From Candidatus Methylospira mobilis (lineage in GTDB: Bacteria; Pseudomonadota; Gammaproteobacteria; Methylococcales; Methylococcaceae), in the NCBI RefSeq assembly GCF_009498235.1, contig NZ_CP044205.1:4403389-4467388 (forward strand): a stretch of DNA of 64,000 nucleotides. Reading direction: 5' to 3'. Every line of letters starts with the position of its first letter. Position 1 is the first letter of the stretch. Position numbers and translations under genes: made by a program. The notes beneath the pieces were generated by a model. It saw only the letters and a list, made by a program, of their open reading frames with translations. It was not told where the DNA came from and did no database searches. This document shows, in pieces, positions 55,516 through 64,000 of this stretch.

Positions 55516-56169
55516 GTGATCATTTTGCACATCTGCCCGCTGTGCGCGCACGCCTCCCGCTTTTACGCGGAAGATTTTCAGCGCGCTTTTTCTCAATGTT
55601 CCGAATGCGGCCTGGTATTCGCCGATCCGTCCAGCCATCCGGATGCCGCGGCGGAAAAAGCTGTCTACGACCTGCATCAAAACGATCCCGGCGACGACCG
55701 CTACCGCGCGTTTCTGGCACGGCTGGCGAAGCCGCTGATAAAACGTCTGCAGCCCGGCATGGAAGGCCTGGATTACGGCTGCGGCCCTGGGCCGGCCCTG
55801 GCGCAAATGTTAAGCGATGCCGGGATGCGCATGGCGCTTTACGATCCGTTCTATGCTCCTGAAACTGCCGTTCTGGCGCGAACTTACGATTTTGTTACCT
55901 GTACAGAAACCGTAGAGCATTTTCGTCGTCCCGCCGAGAACTGGGACCGTTTGGCGGCCTTGCTGCGCCCCGGCGCGTGGCTGGGCGTGATGACGCAACT
56001 GGTAATCAGCCGGGAGCGCTTTTGCGGCTGGCAATACAAAAACGACCAGACTCATCTATGCTTTTACAGCCTGACAGTTTTTCAATGGCTGGCGGACCGC
56101 TATTGTCTCGAACTGCAACAGGTCGACCGCGATGTTCTGCTGCTGCGAAAACCGGGTCGGCCTATTTAG
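55516..56169 (+). CDS. SAM-dependent methyltransferase with N-terminal zinc-ribbon
   Basis: 217 residues from a GTG at 55516 (a TTG three codons on is possible). An N-terminal C-x2-C...C-x2-C (HICPLCAH...QCSECGLVF) forms a zinc ribbon, then the SAM motif I GLDYGCGPGPALAQML and CTETVEHFRRPAENWDRLAA. The substrate is unknown. It is divergent from the DsbD-like gene. Confidence 0.85.
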   Translation: MIILHICPLCAHASRFYAEDFQRAFSQCSECGLVFADPSSHPDAAAEKAVYDLHQNDPGDDRYRAFLARLAKPLIKRLQPGMEGLDYGCGPGPALAQMLSDAGMRMALYDPFYAPETAVLARTYDFVTCTETVEHFRRPAENWDRLAALLRPGAWLGVMTQLVISRERFCGWQYKNDQTHLCFYSLTVFQWLADRYCLELQQVDRDVLLLRKPGRPI

Positions 56170-56241
56170 TGTCTGAACGGAAACGCTGCAAGCTATATGA
56201 ATCAAGGGATTCAGAGATATTTTGAACACGAAGAAGTAAAC

Positions 56242-56294
56242 TGTCCACGAAATACACGAAAATTTTTATATTTTTTTCGTGAGTTTCGTGGACA
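56242..56294. repeat. Imperfect 21-bp inverted repeat with CACGAA/TTCGTG arms
   Basis: TGTCCACGAAATACACGAAA (56242-) is matched by the complement of TTTCGTGAGTTTCGTGGACA (ending 56294), with two mismatches and a 10-base AT-rich centre. It resembles the TTCGTGT...CACGAA palindromic elements dispersed in many environmental gammaproteobacterial genomes. It may be a miniature mobile repeat or a hairpin terminator of the methyltransferase gene. Only one copy is in this window. Confidence 0.6.
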
Positions 56295-56425
56295 AAAAAT
56301 CTTTCCTGCTTTACTTGTGTGAACATAGAACAAATTATAGCTTCATATTTCAACGATCTTCGATCAAGGATTTTGTCGGAAACCTTAGGTGGATAAGGCT
56401 TGTTGAATTTCCGCCCAAGCACTAC

Positions 56426-56710
56426 CTAGCTTTTATATCCCTTTTCGTTTTCCAGCGCCTTATCCATGATTTCCTTATAGAGCCCGACAGCGCTCACGTA
56501 GATCTCCTGGTATTCTGGATGGTGTTCAATCTGCGGCTGGAAACTTCGGGCATCTGCGAAGATTTCGTGCAGGAAGGCGATAGCTTCGTCGTCAAGATGT
56601 TCGCCTCGTTCGACTTGTTCCTGAATAGCCCGCACTTTAGGTAAAACATCGTTGGTAAACCGGCTCAGGATCGCGGTAGCGACCCCTAAATCCCTAGATG
56701 AATCCGTCAT
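56426..56710 (-). CDS. Hypothetical protein (94 aa)
   Basis: A helical, soluble protein (FTNDVLPKVRAIQEQVERGE, then HLDDEAIAFLHEIFADARSF). No family is recognised. The open frame has a normal look and no competing overlap with a known gene, but the ribosome binding site is weak. Confidence 0.55.
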   Translation of the reverse strand: MTDSSRDLGVATAILSRFTNDVLPKVRAIQEQVERGEHLDDEAIAFLHEIFADARSFQPQIEHHPEYQEIYVSAVGLYKEIMDKALENEKGYKS

Positions 56711-56725
56711 GTCAGTCCTCGCTAT

Positions 56726-56905
56726 TTATGAGTTAAGAAAATATGGCCTTTGTTTCCGCCTAAGCCACCCAACTCCCTCCATGGCCCGATAGAGCTTGAT
56801 TGCGGCGGCGATATTCGAACTCTTGACGTCCGCCAGCTCGACCTGGGCGTCGAACGACTGCCTTGGCGAATCGAGTGCGGTTTTAGTAAGAGGACTGTCA
56901 CCTGC
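56726..56905 (-). pseudogene. Relic of a NodT/TolC-type outer-membrane efflux protein
   Basis: RQSFDAQVELADVKSSNIAA, then AIKLYRAMEGVGWLRRK is recognisable as the C-terminal coiled region and end of RND outer-membrane efflux proteins (which typically end ...LYKALGGGW). The preceding part of a roughly 450-residue gene is absent. A fossil. Confidence 0.55.
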
Positions 56906-57015
56906 TTGCCGCATTGCGCTTGCAATCGCTGTCGTTTTAGGGTTACTGGGCTTACCAGCCGGAAGTATCAATGCTTGGGAACTCCCGCGTCAAAGACTGA
57001 ACAGTCACCCCGGTT

Positions 57016-58128
57016 TTATCTCAGCGGTATCGTCAACGCCGGGCCTACCGATTTCGCCGCCCCGGCTTCCAGGCGGAACAACTGCGTCAGCAACATGAAG
57101 GTCGATTTCGATTCGAGATCGTTGTCGGCAAGGTAGAACCAATAGCCGCGATACGGTATCGCCACGAACGCCTTTTCCGGATAGGTATCGCTTTGCAAAA
57201 TATGAAAGGATTTCCCGGCCGCTGTTTTTCCCCAGTCGAACTCAGTTCCATGCTTGTCTCTGGTTACAGTCACCAGTCCTTCCTGTTTGTGCAATTCCGG
57301 AGAATCGACATGATGGGAGAGATAAAACATGATGCTCATCAGTGAGCGCGTGCGTATCGATACCGTATCCGGGCGCGGTTTGGTGAATTCGCCGTTTATC
57401 CTGTATATATCAATGTTCTCATCAAGACCCAGCAACTGTTTGATCTCGCTGGTCACCGCGCTATGATCGGGAGACGCGCTGATTCCCAGCATCGGTTCTT
57501 TTGTTTTCGGATCGGCATGCAGCATAACAACCTTGTTGTCGACCGCTTTTACCATAAGCTCCATCAGCCGGTTGAAAGGCTGGTCTTTTTCAGGGGCCAA
57601 ACTGGGCGTAGGTCCGGAGGCGGAAGGCGCATTTTCGAGTCCGTTCACCCGTTCCACGCACACGCCGAATACCCGTCCGCCATTCCATCCCGACGCGATC
57701 AGGGAAAACAGGGCCTCGACCGGTATCGGGCTCAGCATGCTTTTAACAAAGTTTTCTCCCTGCAGCGGAGAATAGGAAATAGTGGGCTGCGTGGAGTAGG
57801 TGCTCAGCGCATTCAGTTTTAATATGTCGCTGCCGCTCCCGAGCGAGGACTGATAGAGACCGCCGCTGAATTCGAGCTTCAGCGTTGCGGCGACATTGGA
57901 TACGTCAAGGAAAAAAGTAGGATCTCGGTAGTGCAGCCGGACTATGTTCTGTACGAATTGTTCGTTGATGGTCGATACGATCGCTTCGTTATACAGCGGG
58001 TGGGTGCCTCTTAGACCGTCCGGCCCGAAAGAATTGTTGCAACCGGAGATCAACAACGAAAAAATTGCCGAAAACAATCCGGCGATATATTTATACGAAC
58101 CGAGCGGCGCTTTTATTCTACGATTCAT
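57016..58128 (-). CDS. Hypothetical lipoprotein (370 aa)
   Basis: A signal peptide with lipobox LLISGC (Cys30) shows it is a lipoprotein. The mature part reads as a mix of helices and strands with no motif I know (for example VRLHYRDPTFFLDVSNVAAT; VAIPYRGYWFYLADNDLESK). It lies between the efflux relic and parA, where parB is expected in this gene order. Function unknown. Confidence 0.8.
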   Translation of the reverse strand: MNRRIKAPLGSYKYIAGLFSAIFSLLISGCNNSFGPDGLRGTHPLYNEAIVSTINEQFVQNIVRLHYRDPTFFLDVSNVAATLKLEFSGGLYQSSLGSGSDILKLNALSTYSTQPTISYSPLQGENFVKSMLSPIPVEALFSLIASGWNGGRVFGVCVERVNGLENAPSASGPTPSLAPEKDQPFNRLMELMVKAVDNKVVMLHADPKTKEPMLGISASPDHSAVTSEIKQLLGLDENIDIYRINGEFTKPRPDTVSIRTRSLMSIMFYLSHHVDSPELHKQEGLVTVTRDKHGTEFDWGKTAAGKSFHILQSDTYPEKAFVAIPYRGYWFYLADNDLESKSTFMLLTQLFRLEAGAAKSVGPALTIPLR

Positions 58129-58202
58129 GGGTGCATGCAGCTTTACATCATCGGATTATTATAGCAACACGCAAAGCGGCGGCTGACTGAATAACAACAC
58201 GA

Positions 58203-58970
58203 TTATTTTTCGCTACGTCTGATAATTTCACCGGCCAGCGCCAGATAAGCCACCGATCCTCTTGATGATTTATCGTATTGCATCGCCGGCAAGCCATGAC
58301 TGGGCGCTTCCGCAAGACGCACATTGCGCGGTATCACCGTTCTAAAAACCTTGTCCGAAAAATGCTTGAGCAGTTGTTCGGAAACTTCGTTGGCCAAACG
58401 GCTGCGGGTGTCGTGCATGGTGCGCAGCAAGCCTTCTATCGCCAGACCGGGATTGACCGAGTTCTGCACGTTGCCCACGGTTTCCATCAAGTCGGTCAAA
58501 CCTTCCAGCGCGTAATATTCGCATTGCACCGGTATCAGCACGCTGTCCGCCGCCACCAGCGCGTTCAGCGTCATGATGTTCAGCGAGGGAGGGCAATCGA
58601 TCAGTATAAAATCGTAACTGTCGCGGACTTTATCCAATTCCTGCGCCAGTTTCCTTTCGCGGTTCTGATGTTCGAGCAATTCTATCTGCGCTGCGGTCAA
58701 ATCGGCGTTTCCCGGCAACAGGTCGAATCCGAAGGCGTCGAGTCTGATCAGGGTCTGATGGACGTTAGCCTGTCCCATCAGCACGTCATAGGAAGAAAAC
58801 CGCACGTTTTTCTTGTCGACGCCGCAGCCCATGGTGGCGTTGCCCTGAGGGTCCATGTCCACCAGCAGAACCCGGCGTTGCGCAGAAGCCAGCGTAGCCG
58901 CGAGATTAACCCCGGTCGTGGTCTTGCCGACACCGCCCTTCTGATTGGTTATTGCAATCACTTTACCCAT
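58203..58970 (-). CDS. parA: Chromosome partitioning ATPase ParA (Soj)
   Basis: 255 residues. The deviant Walker A KGGVGKTTTGVNLAATLA, VLLVDMDPQGNATMGCG and ILIDCPPSLNIMTLNAL are present. It would work with ParB and parS sites in segregation. It follows rsmG by 4 bp (stop 58975). The expected parB is not the next gene. Confidence 0.96.
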   Translation of the reverse strand: MGKVIAITNQKGGVGKTTTGVNLAATLASAQRRVLLVDMDPQGNATMGCGVDKKNVRFSSYDVLMGQANVHQTLIRLDAFGFDLLPGNADLTAAQIELLEHQNRERKLAQELDKVRDSYDFILIDCPPSLNIMTLNALVAADSVLIPVQCEYYALEGLTDLMETVGNVQNSVNPGLAIEGLLRTMHDTRSRLANEVSEQLLKHFSDKVFRTVIPRNVRLAEAPSHGLPAMQYDKSSRGSVAYLALAGEIIRRSEK

Positions 58971-58974
58971 AGGC

Positions 58975-59604
58975 CTACTCCTGAACCCCGATTCTGATCA
59001 GATGACGCTCGGCAGACAGCCCGGCGATATCGAGCGCGATTATCTGTGCGCTGAAGCCGGTCAAAGTCCTGATTTCCTCGTCCGAGGCCTGCCCTTTCAG
59101 CGCCAGTATACAGGCGCCCGGACGCAGCAAATGTTTCGTTTTTTCGAATATTTCCGGCAATGACGCAAACGCGCGCGTCAATATCGTATCGTAACCGCCG
59201 CCGGCCGGTGCGGCAAACTCCTCAACCCGCGCCTGCACGACGACGGCATTTTTCAAGCCGAGCTCGATCAATGCCTGCTGCACGAACCGGGTTTTCTTAC
59301 CGTTGCTGTCCAGCAGGGTAAAGCTGCGCTCCGGCGACGCGATCGCCAGCGGGATGCCCGGCAGACCGGCGCCGGTTCCCACGTCCAGCACATCGGCGCC
59401 GGACAGATGCGGTAAAACCGCCAGACTGTCCAGCAGATGCAGATCGACCATCGCATCGGGCCGGGTAATGCGGGTGAGGTTATAAACGCGATTCCATTTC
59501 CGCAATAACGCCAGAAAATCCAGCAGGCGTTTTTGACGGTCGCGGTCGCAGGATAGGCTCATGATCTCCAGGCCTTCGGCCAGACGCAAGGCGCTACGCT
59601 CCAT
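58975..59604 (-). CDS. rsmG: 16S rRNA (guanine527-N7)-methyltransferase
   Basis: 209 residues. KWNRVYNLTRITRPDAMVDL, then HLLDSLAVLPHL and the SAM loop VLDVGTGAGLPGIPLAIA are characteristic of RsmG (GidB). It starts one base after the mnmG stop, the usual coupling. Confidence 0.96.
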   Translation of the reverse strand: MERSALRLAEGLEIMSLSCDRDRQKRLLDFLALLRKWNRVYNLTRITRPDAMVDLHLLDSLAVLPHLSGADVLDVGTGAGLPGIPLAIASPERSFTLLDSNGKKTRFVQQALIELGLKNAVVVQARVEEFAAPAGGGYDTILTRAFASLPEIFEKTKHLLRPGACILALKGQASDEEIRTLTGFSAQIIALDIAGLSAERHLIRIGVQE

Positions 59605-59605
59605 T

Positions 59606-61480
59606 TCAGCCCGCCTGTTTTTTCAGGTGGACCAGCAACAGCGACACCGCCGCAGGCGTCATACCTGGTATCCTCGCGGCATGACCCACGGTTTCGGGGC
59701 GCTGCGTCCTGAGTTTTTCCCGGACTTCATTGGACAGTCCCGGCACCGACGCATAATCGAACTGCCCCGGTATTTGCCAGTGTTCATGGCGTTGGCTGCG
59801 CGCTATTTCGGTTTGCTGACGCTGGATATAGCCCGAGTATTTGCTGCGGATCTCCACCTGTTCCAGCACAGCGGCATCGTTCTCACTGCTTAATGCGGCG
59901 GACAGCGGCTGTAACTGCGTGATGCTCAGCTCGGGGCGTCTCAGCAGTTCTTCGCAACTGGCGTCGCGCTGCAGCAACACGCCTGTGTTCGCGGTAAGCA
60001 GATCCGCTCCCGGAGTGTTCGGCTTGATCCAGGTCGTTTCCAGCGCACCCTGCAAACGTTCGATGCGCTCGCGTTTTTCGGAAAACGCCAGCCAGCGCGC
60101 ATCGTCGACCAGACCCAGGCGGCGTCCCTGTTCGGTCAGGCGCAGATCGGCGTTGTCTTCGCGCAACAGCAAACGGTATTCGGCGCGGCTGGTAAACATG
60201 CGATAGGGTTCGCTGGTGCCGCAGGTAATCAGATCGTCGATCATCACGCCGATATAGGCTTCCTCCCGCCCCGGAAACCAGGGTTCGAGATCCTGCGCCT
60301 TGCGCGCCGCATTCAGTCCGGCGATCAAACCCTGGGCGGCGGCTTCTTCGTAGCCGGTAGTGCCGTTGATTTGCCCGGCAAAAAACAGATGCTCGACATG
60401 GCGGGTTTCCAGCGAGCTTTTCAAATTGCGCGGATCGAAAAAATCGTATTCGATGGCGTAACCGGGGCGCACGATATGCGCGCGCTCGAATCCGCGTATG
60501 GACCGCACCAGCTCCAGCTGCACGTCGAACGGCAGGCTGGTGGAAATGCCGTTTGGATAAATTTCACGGCTCTCCAAGCCTTCCGGCTCGACAAAGATCT
60601 GGTGCGAATCGCGCGCCGCGAAACGCACGACCTTGTCCTCGATCGACGGGCAGTAGCGAGGCCCGACGCCTTCGATAACCCCGGCATACATCGGAGAGCG
60701 ATCCAACCCGCCGCGTATGATGTCGTGCGTACGGGCGTTGGTGCGGGTGATATGGCAGCACACCTGGCGCGGATGCTGGTTGCGCGCGCCGATGAAGGAA
60801 AACACCGGCGTCGGCTCGTCGCCCGGCTGTTGTTCCATCGCCGAGAAATCGATGCTGCGGCTGTCGATGCGCGGCGGAGTCCCGGTTTTTAGCCGGTCGA
60901 CCCGGAACGGCAGTTCGCGCAGACGTTTCGACAGCGCATTGGAAGGCTCGTCTCCCGCTCTGCCGCCCTCGTAATTTTCAAGGCCGATATGGATGCGTCC
61001 ACCCAGAAACGTGCCGGCGGTCAGCACCACGCAACGCGCATCGAAGCGCAATCCCATGCGCGTGACTACGCCGCATACGCGGCCGTTTTCCAGCACCAGA
61101 TCGGCGGCCATTTGCTGAAACAGCACCAATCCGGGCTGGTTCTCCAGTGCATGACGCACGAATTGGCGGTACAACTGACGATCGGCCTGCGCCCGGGTGG
61201 CTCGCACGGCAGGCCCTTTGCTGGCGTTGAGGATGCGGAACTGTATGCCGGCATGATCGGCCGCTGTCGCCATTAACCCGCCCAGCGCATCGACTTCCCT
61301 GACCAGATGCCCCTTGCCGATACCGCCTATGGCCGGGTTGCAGCTCATCTGTCCCAGAGTTTCGATATTCTGCGTCAACAGCAGGGTGCTGGCTCCGCAG
61401 CGTGCGGCAGCCATGGCCGCTTCCGTCCCGGCATGTCCGGCGCCTACGACAATTACATCAAATCTGTTGGGAAACTGCAT
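59606..61480 (-). CDS. mnmG: tRNA uridine-5-carboxymethylaminomethyl modification enzyme MnmG (GidA)
   Basis: 624 residues, typical length. FAD-binding [20 protein letters not shown] at the N-terminus, [20 protein letters not shown], then [20 protein letters not shown], and the C-terminal domain [20 protein letters not shown]. With MnmE it modifies U34 of several tRNAs. Its 5' end faces the replication origin region, as in most gammaproteobacteria. Confidence 0.97.
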   Translation of the reverse strand: MQFPNRFDVIVVGAGHAGTEAAMAAARCGASTLLLTQNIETLGQMSCNPAIGGIGKGHLVREVDALGGLMATAADHAGIQFRILNASKGPAVRATRAQADRQLYRQFVRHALENQPGLVLFQQMAADLVLENGRVCGVVTRMGLRFDARCVVLTAGTFLGGRIHIGLENYEGGRAGDEPSNALSKRLRELPFRVDRLKTGTPPRIDSRSIDFSAMEQQPGDEPTPVFSFIGARNQHPRQVCCHITRTNARTHDIIRGGLDRSPMYAGVIEGVGPRYCPSIEDKVVRFAARDSHQIFVEPEGLESREIYPNGISTSLPFDVQLELVRSIRGFERAHIVRPGYAIEYDFFDPRNLKSSLETRHVEHLFFAGQINGTTGYEEAAAQGLIAGLNAARKAQDLEPWFPGREEAYIGVMIDDLITCGTSEPYRMFTSRAEYRLLLREDNADLRLTEQGRRLGLVDDARWLAFSEKRERIERLQGALETTWIKPNTPGADLLTANTGVLLQRDASCEELLRRPELSITQLQPLSAALSSENDAAVLEQVEIRSKYSGYIQRQQTEIARSQRHEHWQIPGQFDYASVPGLSNEVREKLRTQRPETVGHAARIPGMTPAAVSLLLVHLKKQAG

Positions 61481-61744
61481 GAAATTCAGAAAAATGTCTG
61501 TTTACCCTAAACCTTATGATTTTACACGATTCTCCAGACTAGATGTTTCAATTATATCCATTCAGGCTAATAGTGTTAGCCTGGCATGTCAACCTATTGA
61601 TTTATAGGTATTGTGTGGATTCAGTCCAGTGCAATTCGTAATCGGCAAACGCAATCCGGCATGTCTGACTTTTCAAGCTTTCCGACTATTGAAGACTCAG
61701 GGCTAACTATAAGTCGCATCAGTTAAAACAAATTAGATTTTTAA

Positions 61745-61945
61745 AAGATTATTACTACTACTATCAAGGCTTATTTTCTGTATAAGTATTAGATTGTACA
61801 TATAAACAATATGTTATAAACAAGACAAGCTGTGAGCGATTTATTGCGGTTGAGGTGCACGATCTGTGGATAGCTTTGTCTTTAACTCGCCTTGTGGATA
61901 AACAGCCTGGTTATTCACAGGGTTTCACCTGTTTATACAGGCTTA
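61745..61945. other. oriC copy A: AT-rich region plus three DnaA boxes
   Basis: An AT-rich stretch (61725-61830) precedes three DnaA-box matches: TGTGGATAG (61865-61873), TGTGGATAA (61893-61901) and TTATTCACA (61911-61919), then TTTATACAGGC ending 61942. Position next to mnmG/rsmG/parA is where gammaproteobacterial oriC lies. See copy B for the duplication. Confidence 0.8.
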
Positions 61946-62214
61946 TTACACTGCCGGAACCGATATCCATACTGAAAAGATGTTGCCGTTTTAGGCAGTC
62001 GATGGCTCTAAATCGGCTTGATCTCCTTTGACGGAGGTTCAGTGACGTTTATACCATAATTTTAATATGGTATTTATCGGTTGCCGGTCAGCTTTTGGGT
62101 CGGAAGCAGAACTTCAATGCTGGAGCTGAAAAATCAAGCGATCCGATCCTTTTTAATCCTGTTCAGAACGAAAATGGAAGAGGCCAATCGTAAATAAATA
62201 TTCTTTTTTTAAGG

Positions 62215-62410
62215 AAATTTATTATTATTACGCAAGCTATTTTCTTGTATAACCAAACTAATATATTTAAAATCAATATGTTATTTTTAATTTAAGCTGT
62301 GCGCCAATGCGCTGGTTCAGGTGTATGTCCTGTGGGTAACTTTGACTGTTCTTGTAGTTGTGGATAAAGGCTACAGATATCCACAGTATTTGACCATTTT
62401 ATACAGGCGT
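62215..62410. other. oriC copy B: diverged duplicate of copy A
   Basis: The same layout as copy A, 466 bp further on: AT-rich DNA (62195-62295), then TGTGGGTAA (62331-62339), TGTGGATAA (62359-62367), ATATCCACA (62377-62385) and TTTATACAGGC ending at 62408. All three boxes and the ATACAGGC element have exactly the 466-bp offset, and AATATGTTAT and AAGCTGTG upstream have a 467-bp offset. This marks an ancient tandem duplication rather than chance boxes. Confidence 0.78.
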
Positions 62411-62561
62411 CATCCACGGCCAAAAAAGCGTCGCAGTCCCACTGATTCAGAAACGAAAACAGCAGCGCCTTGCATACCCCAACCTGGACAGCGCATGGGC
62501 TCTACCACTCGAACCAGTAGGGGTTCATGCTGCTTTCTGATAAAGTTTCATAGGGAAGATA

Positions 62562-63767
62562 ATGGATTTTGAAGCTTCATTTTTAAACATGGCGGAGTCT
62601 TACGTGGAAAATTTTCGTTCCGAATTGTTTTTGATCGCGCTGGTTGCGGCATTGGCGCCGCTGATTGCCGAAATCCCCAAGAGTTTTCGCGTACCGGTGG
62701 TGATAATGGAATTGCTGCTGGGTATAGTGATCGGCCCGCATATGCTGGGCGTCGCGGTACCCGACGGTCTGGTAGGCGCCATGGGCGAACTTGGATTGAC
62801 CTTTTTGCTGTTCATGGTCGGCCTGGAAGTCGAGCCGGGCGCGTTGCGCGGCAAGCCGTTGAAATTGGCGGCGGGAGGTTGGCTGTTGTCGTTTGCGGTT
62901 GCCTTGCTGAGCATGTATGCATTGCAGGCTATAGGGCTGATACAAGCGCCTCCGGTGATGGAGGCGGTGGCGCTTTCGACTACGGCGCTCGGCATATTGG
63001 CGCCCATTTTGCGCGATGAAGGTATCCTGGATACGGATTTCGGCAGGCTGATTCTGTCCGCCGCGACCATGGCCGAATTCGGGCCGCTAATCGTGATTTC
63101 GCTGCTGGTACTGCCTACGCACAGTTTCGGCGTGCATACCTTGCTGATGCTGGGTTTTGTCGCCATTGCACTGTTGACCGCGTGGATGACGACTCGCATG
63201 CGTTCGGCCAAATGGCTGGAACTACTTACCCGCACCATGCAAAGCAGCGGGCAATTGCCGGTGCGTTTGTGTATTCTGCTGCAGGCTTTATTGGTGTTGC
63301 TGGCCGCAAAGTTCGGTTTGAATGTGGTGATGGGTGCGTTTGCCGCCGGCATGGTCGTCGGCATGGCGAGCAAGGGCGAAGGCGGTGTTGTGCTGCGCGA
63401 GAAACTGGATGCGATCGGCTACGGCTTTCTGATTCCGTTTTTCTTTATCGTTGTGGGCATGAAATTTAATGTCGGTGCGCTGTTCGCAAGTCCCTTGGTG
63501 CCGTTACAGGTAGTTGCATTGCTGGCTTTGATGGTGCTGATACGCGCCGTCCCGGTTTTTCTATATAAACAGGAGCTGGTTGTTCAAGACCGCGTGCCGT
63601 TCGCGCTGTATTCTTCCACCAGTTTGACTTTGATCGTGGTAATAACTGAAATCGGCGTTTCTTCCGGTTTAATGGGTTCCGATCATGCCGCGGTGCTGGT
63701 CAGTGTCGGTATGATCTCGGTGCTGGCGTTTCCTATATTGGCTGGAAAAATTCGGCATCAACAATAA
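62562..63767 (+). CDS. Kef-type monovalent cation:proton antiporter-2
   Basis: 401 residues with about twelve membrane segments and no C-terminal RCK domain. Family features are LLLGIVIGPHMLGVAVPDGL, ELGLTFLLFMVGLEVEP, ALSTTALGILAPILRDEG and GFLIPFFFIVVGMKF. It exchanges Na+ or K+ for H+. It is transcribed away from the origin. Confidence 0.93.
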   Translation: MDFEASFLNMAESYVENFRSELFLIALVAALAPLIAEIPKSFRVPVVIMELLLGIVIGPHMLGVAVPDGLVGAMGELGLTFLLFMVGLEVEPGALRGKPLKLAAGGWLLSFAVALLSMYALQAIGLIQAPPVMEAVALSTTALGILAPILRDEGILDTDFGRLILSAATMAEFGPLIVISLLVLPTHSFGVHTLLMLGFVAIALLTAWMTTRMRSAKWLELLTRTMQSSGQLPVRLCILLQALLVLLAAKFGLNVVMGAFAAGMVVGMASKGEGGVVLREKLDAIGYGFLIPFFFIVVGMKFNVGALFASPLVPLQVVALLALMVLIRAVPVFLYKQELVVQDRVPFALYSSTSLTLIVVITEIGVSSGLMGSDHAAVLVSVGMISVLAFPILAGKIRHQQ

Positions 63768-63812
63768 GCATATGGCTTAAAATTACTTCCCGAATATGAT
63801 GTATCCGGATTT

Positions 63813-63844
63813 TTTGGCGGATTGCGCGTAGCGCATCCGCCAAA
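63813..63844. terminator. Strong hairpin between the converging antiporter and purN genes
   Basis: TTTGGCGGATTGCGC and GCGCATCCGCCAAA pair almost perfectly around GTA (one bulge); T residues flank the left side and A residues the right, suitable for termination in both directions. Confidence 0.75.
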
Positions 63845-63874
63845 TGGCCTTCCGGCGCAGTCGGTTACGGGAAG

Positions 63875-64000
63875 TTATTGTTGATAAAATCCTAATGGTA
63901 TCTGGGGACCCGGCTGCGGCATTCCTGCCGCTAATTCGGCCAATGTATCTACATAAAGCTGATGTTCCACATTCAAAACGCGCTGGGCCAGCGTCTCGGG
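63875..64000 (-). CDS. purN: purN 3' end (partial)
   Basis: The 41 codons visible read PETLAQRVLNVEHQLYVDTL, then AELAAGMPQPGPQIPLGFYQQ, the C-terminal helix (ARVLxxEHxLYxxxL) of phosphoribosylglycinamide formyltransferase. The 5' part lies beyond base 64,000. The Q-rich tail is not diagnostic, so confidence rests on the helix. Confidence 0.65.
   Translation of the reverse strand, partial: PETLAQRVLNVEHQLYVDTLAELAAGMPQPGPQIPLGFYQQ

Noticed and set aside
56242..56294. Insertion-sequence end
   Set aside because: The inverted repeat encloses only a 10-base centre and no transposase; better seen as a hairpin or miniature repeat.
62600..63373. Minus-strand ORF of 257 residues opposite the antiporter gene
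   Set aside because: Antisense to a well-recognised transporter; Ser/Thr/Pro-rich without a domain.

Overview
The window looks like chromosomal DNA of a gammaproteobacterial methylotroph, probably a type I methanotroph (Methylococcales-like). Three things point there: a serine-cycle block (malyl-CoA lyase plus both malate thiokinase subunits), the order mnmG-rsmG-parA beside a DnaA-box-rich origin, and gammaproteobacterial housekeeping genes (purC, mnmA, gloB, trxC, dtd, dgkA). No methane-oxidation gene is visible, so this placement is inference.

Bases 1 to about 19,050 are an integrated mobile island. It ends at a tRNA-Cys/tRNA-Gly pair beside a P4-type tyrosine integrase; the other end lies beyond base 1. 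The cargo, left to right, is a large nuclease plus P-loop NTPase gene running off the edge (defence-like), an intact IS21-family element with a 5-bp target duplication, a TumE/TumA-type toxin-antitoxin pair, a 400-bp field of GTCCCCAC repeats, a primase operon (PriCT-2/TOPRIM and DUF927), a GHKL-ATPase plus STAS-like pair, and a second replication operon (AlpA, ParB-like, DEAD-type helicase, TOPRIM primase). Two replication modules in one island suggest a mosaic of two elements.

From 19.7 to 41 kb the DNA is ordinary chromosome. It holds purC; an envelope-lipid cluster (dgkA, a glycosyltransferase, a PAP2 phosphatase, an LpxH-like hydrolase) and an olsB/plsC-like pair; mcl-mtkA-mtkB; dtd, mnmA, NUDIX, mazG, a PfkB kinase, gcvH, DUF2252 and gloB; a membrane-anchored MutS-like ATPase; a Fic protein behind a palindromic operator; and trxC.

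From 41 to 57 kb the DNA is scarred. A diguanylate cyclase is followed by wrecked IS3, IS5 and IS427-type elements, relics of a histidine kinase, HsdR and an outer-membrane efflux protein, and a cobalamin riboswitch upstream of a secreted protein made of 35-residue repeats. Intact genes here include a sterol-desaturase-like hydroxylase, a sulfate-binding protein, a dicarboxylate/amino acid symporter and a DsbD-like reductase with a redoxin partner.

From 57 to 64 kb lies the replication-origin region: a lipoprotein, parA (with no parB after it), rsmG, mnmG, then an origin that appears to exist as two tandem diverged copies exactly 466 bp apart, a Kef-type antiporter and the 3' end of purN.
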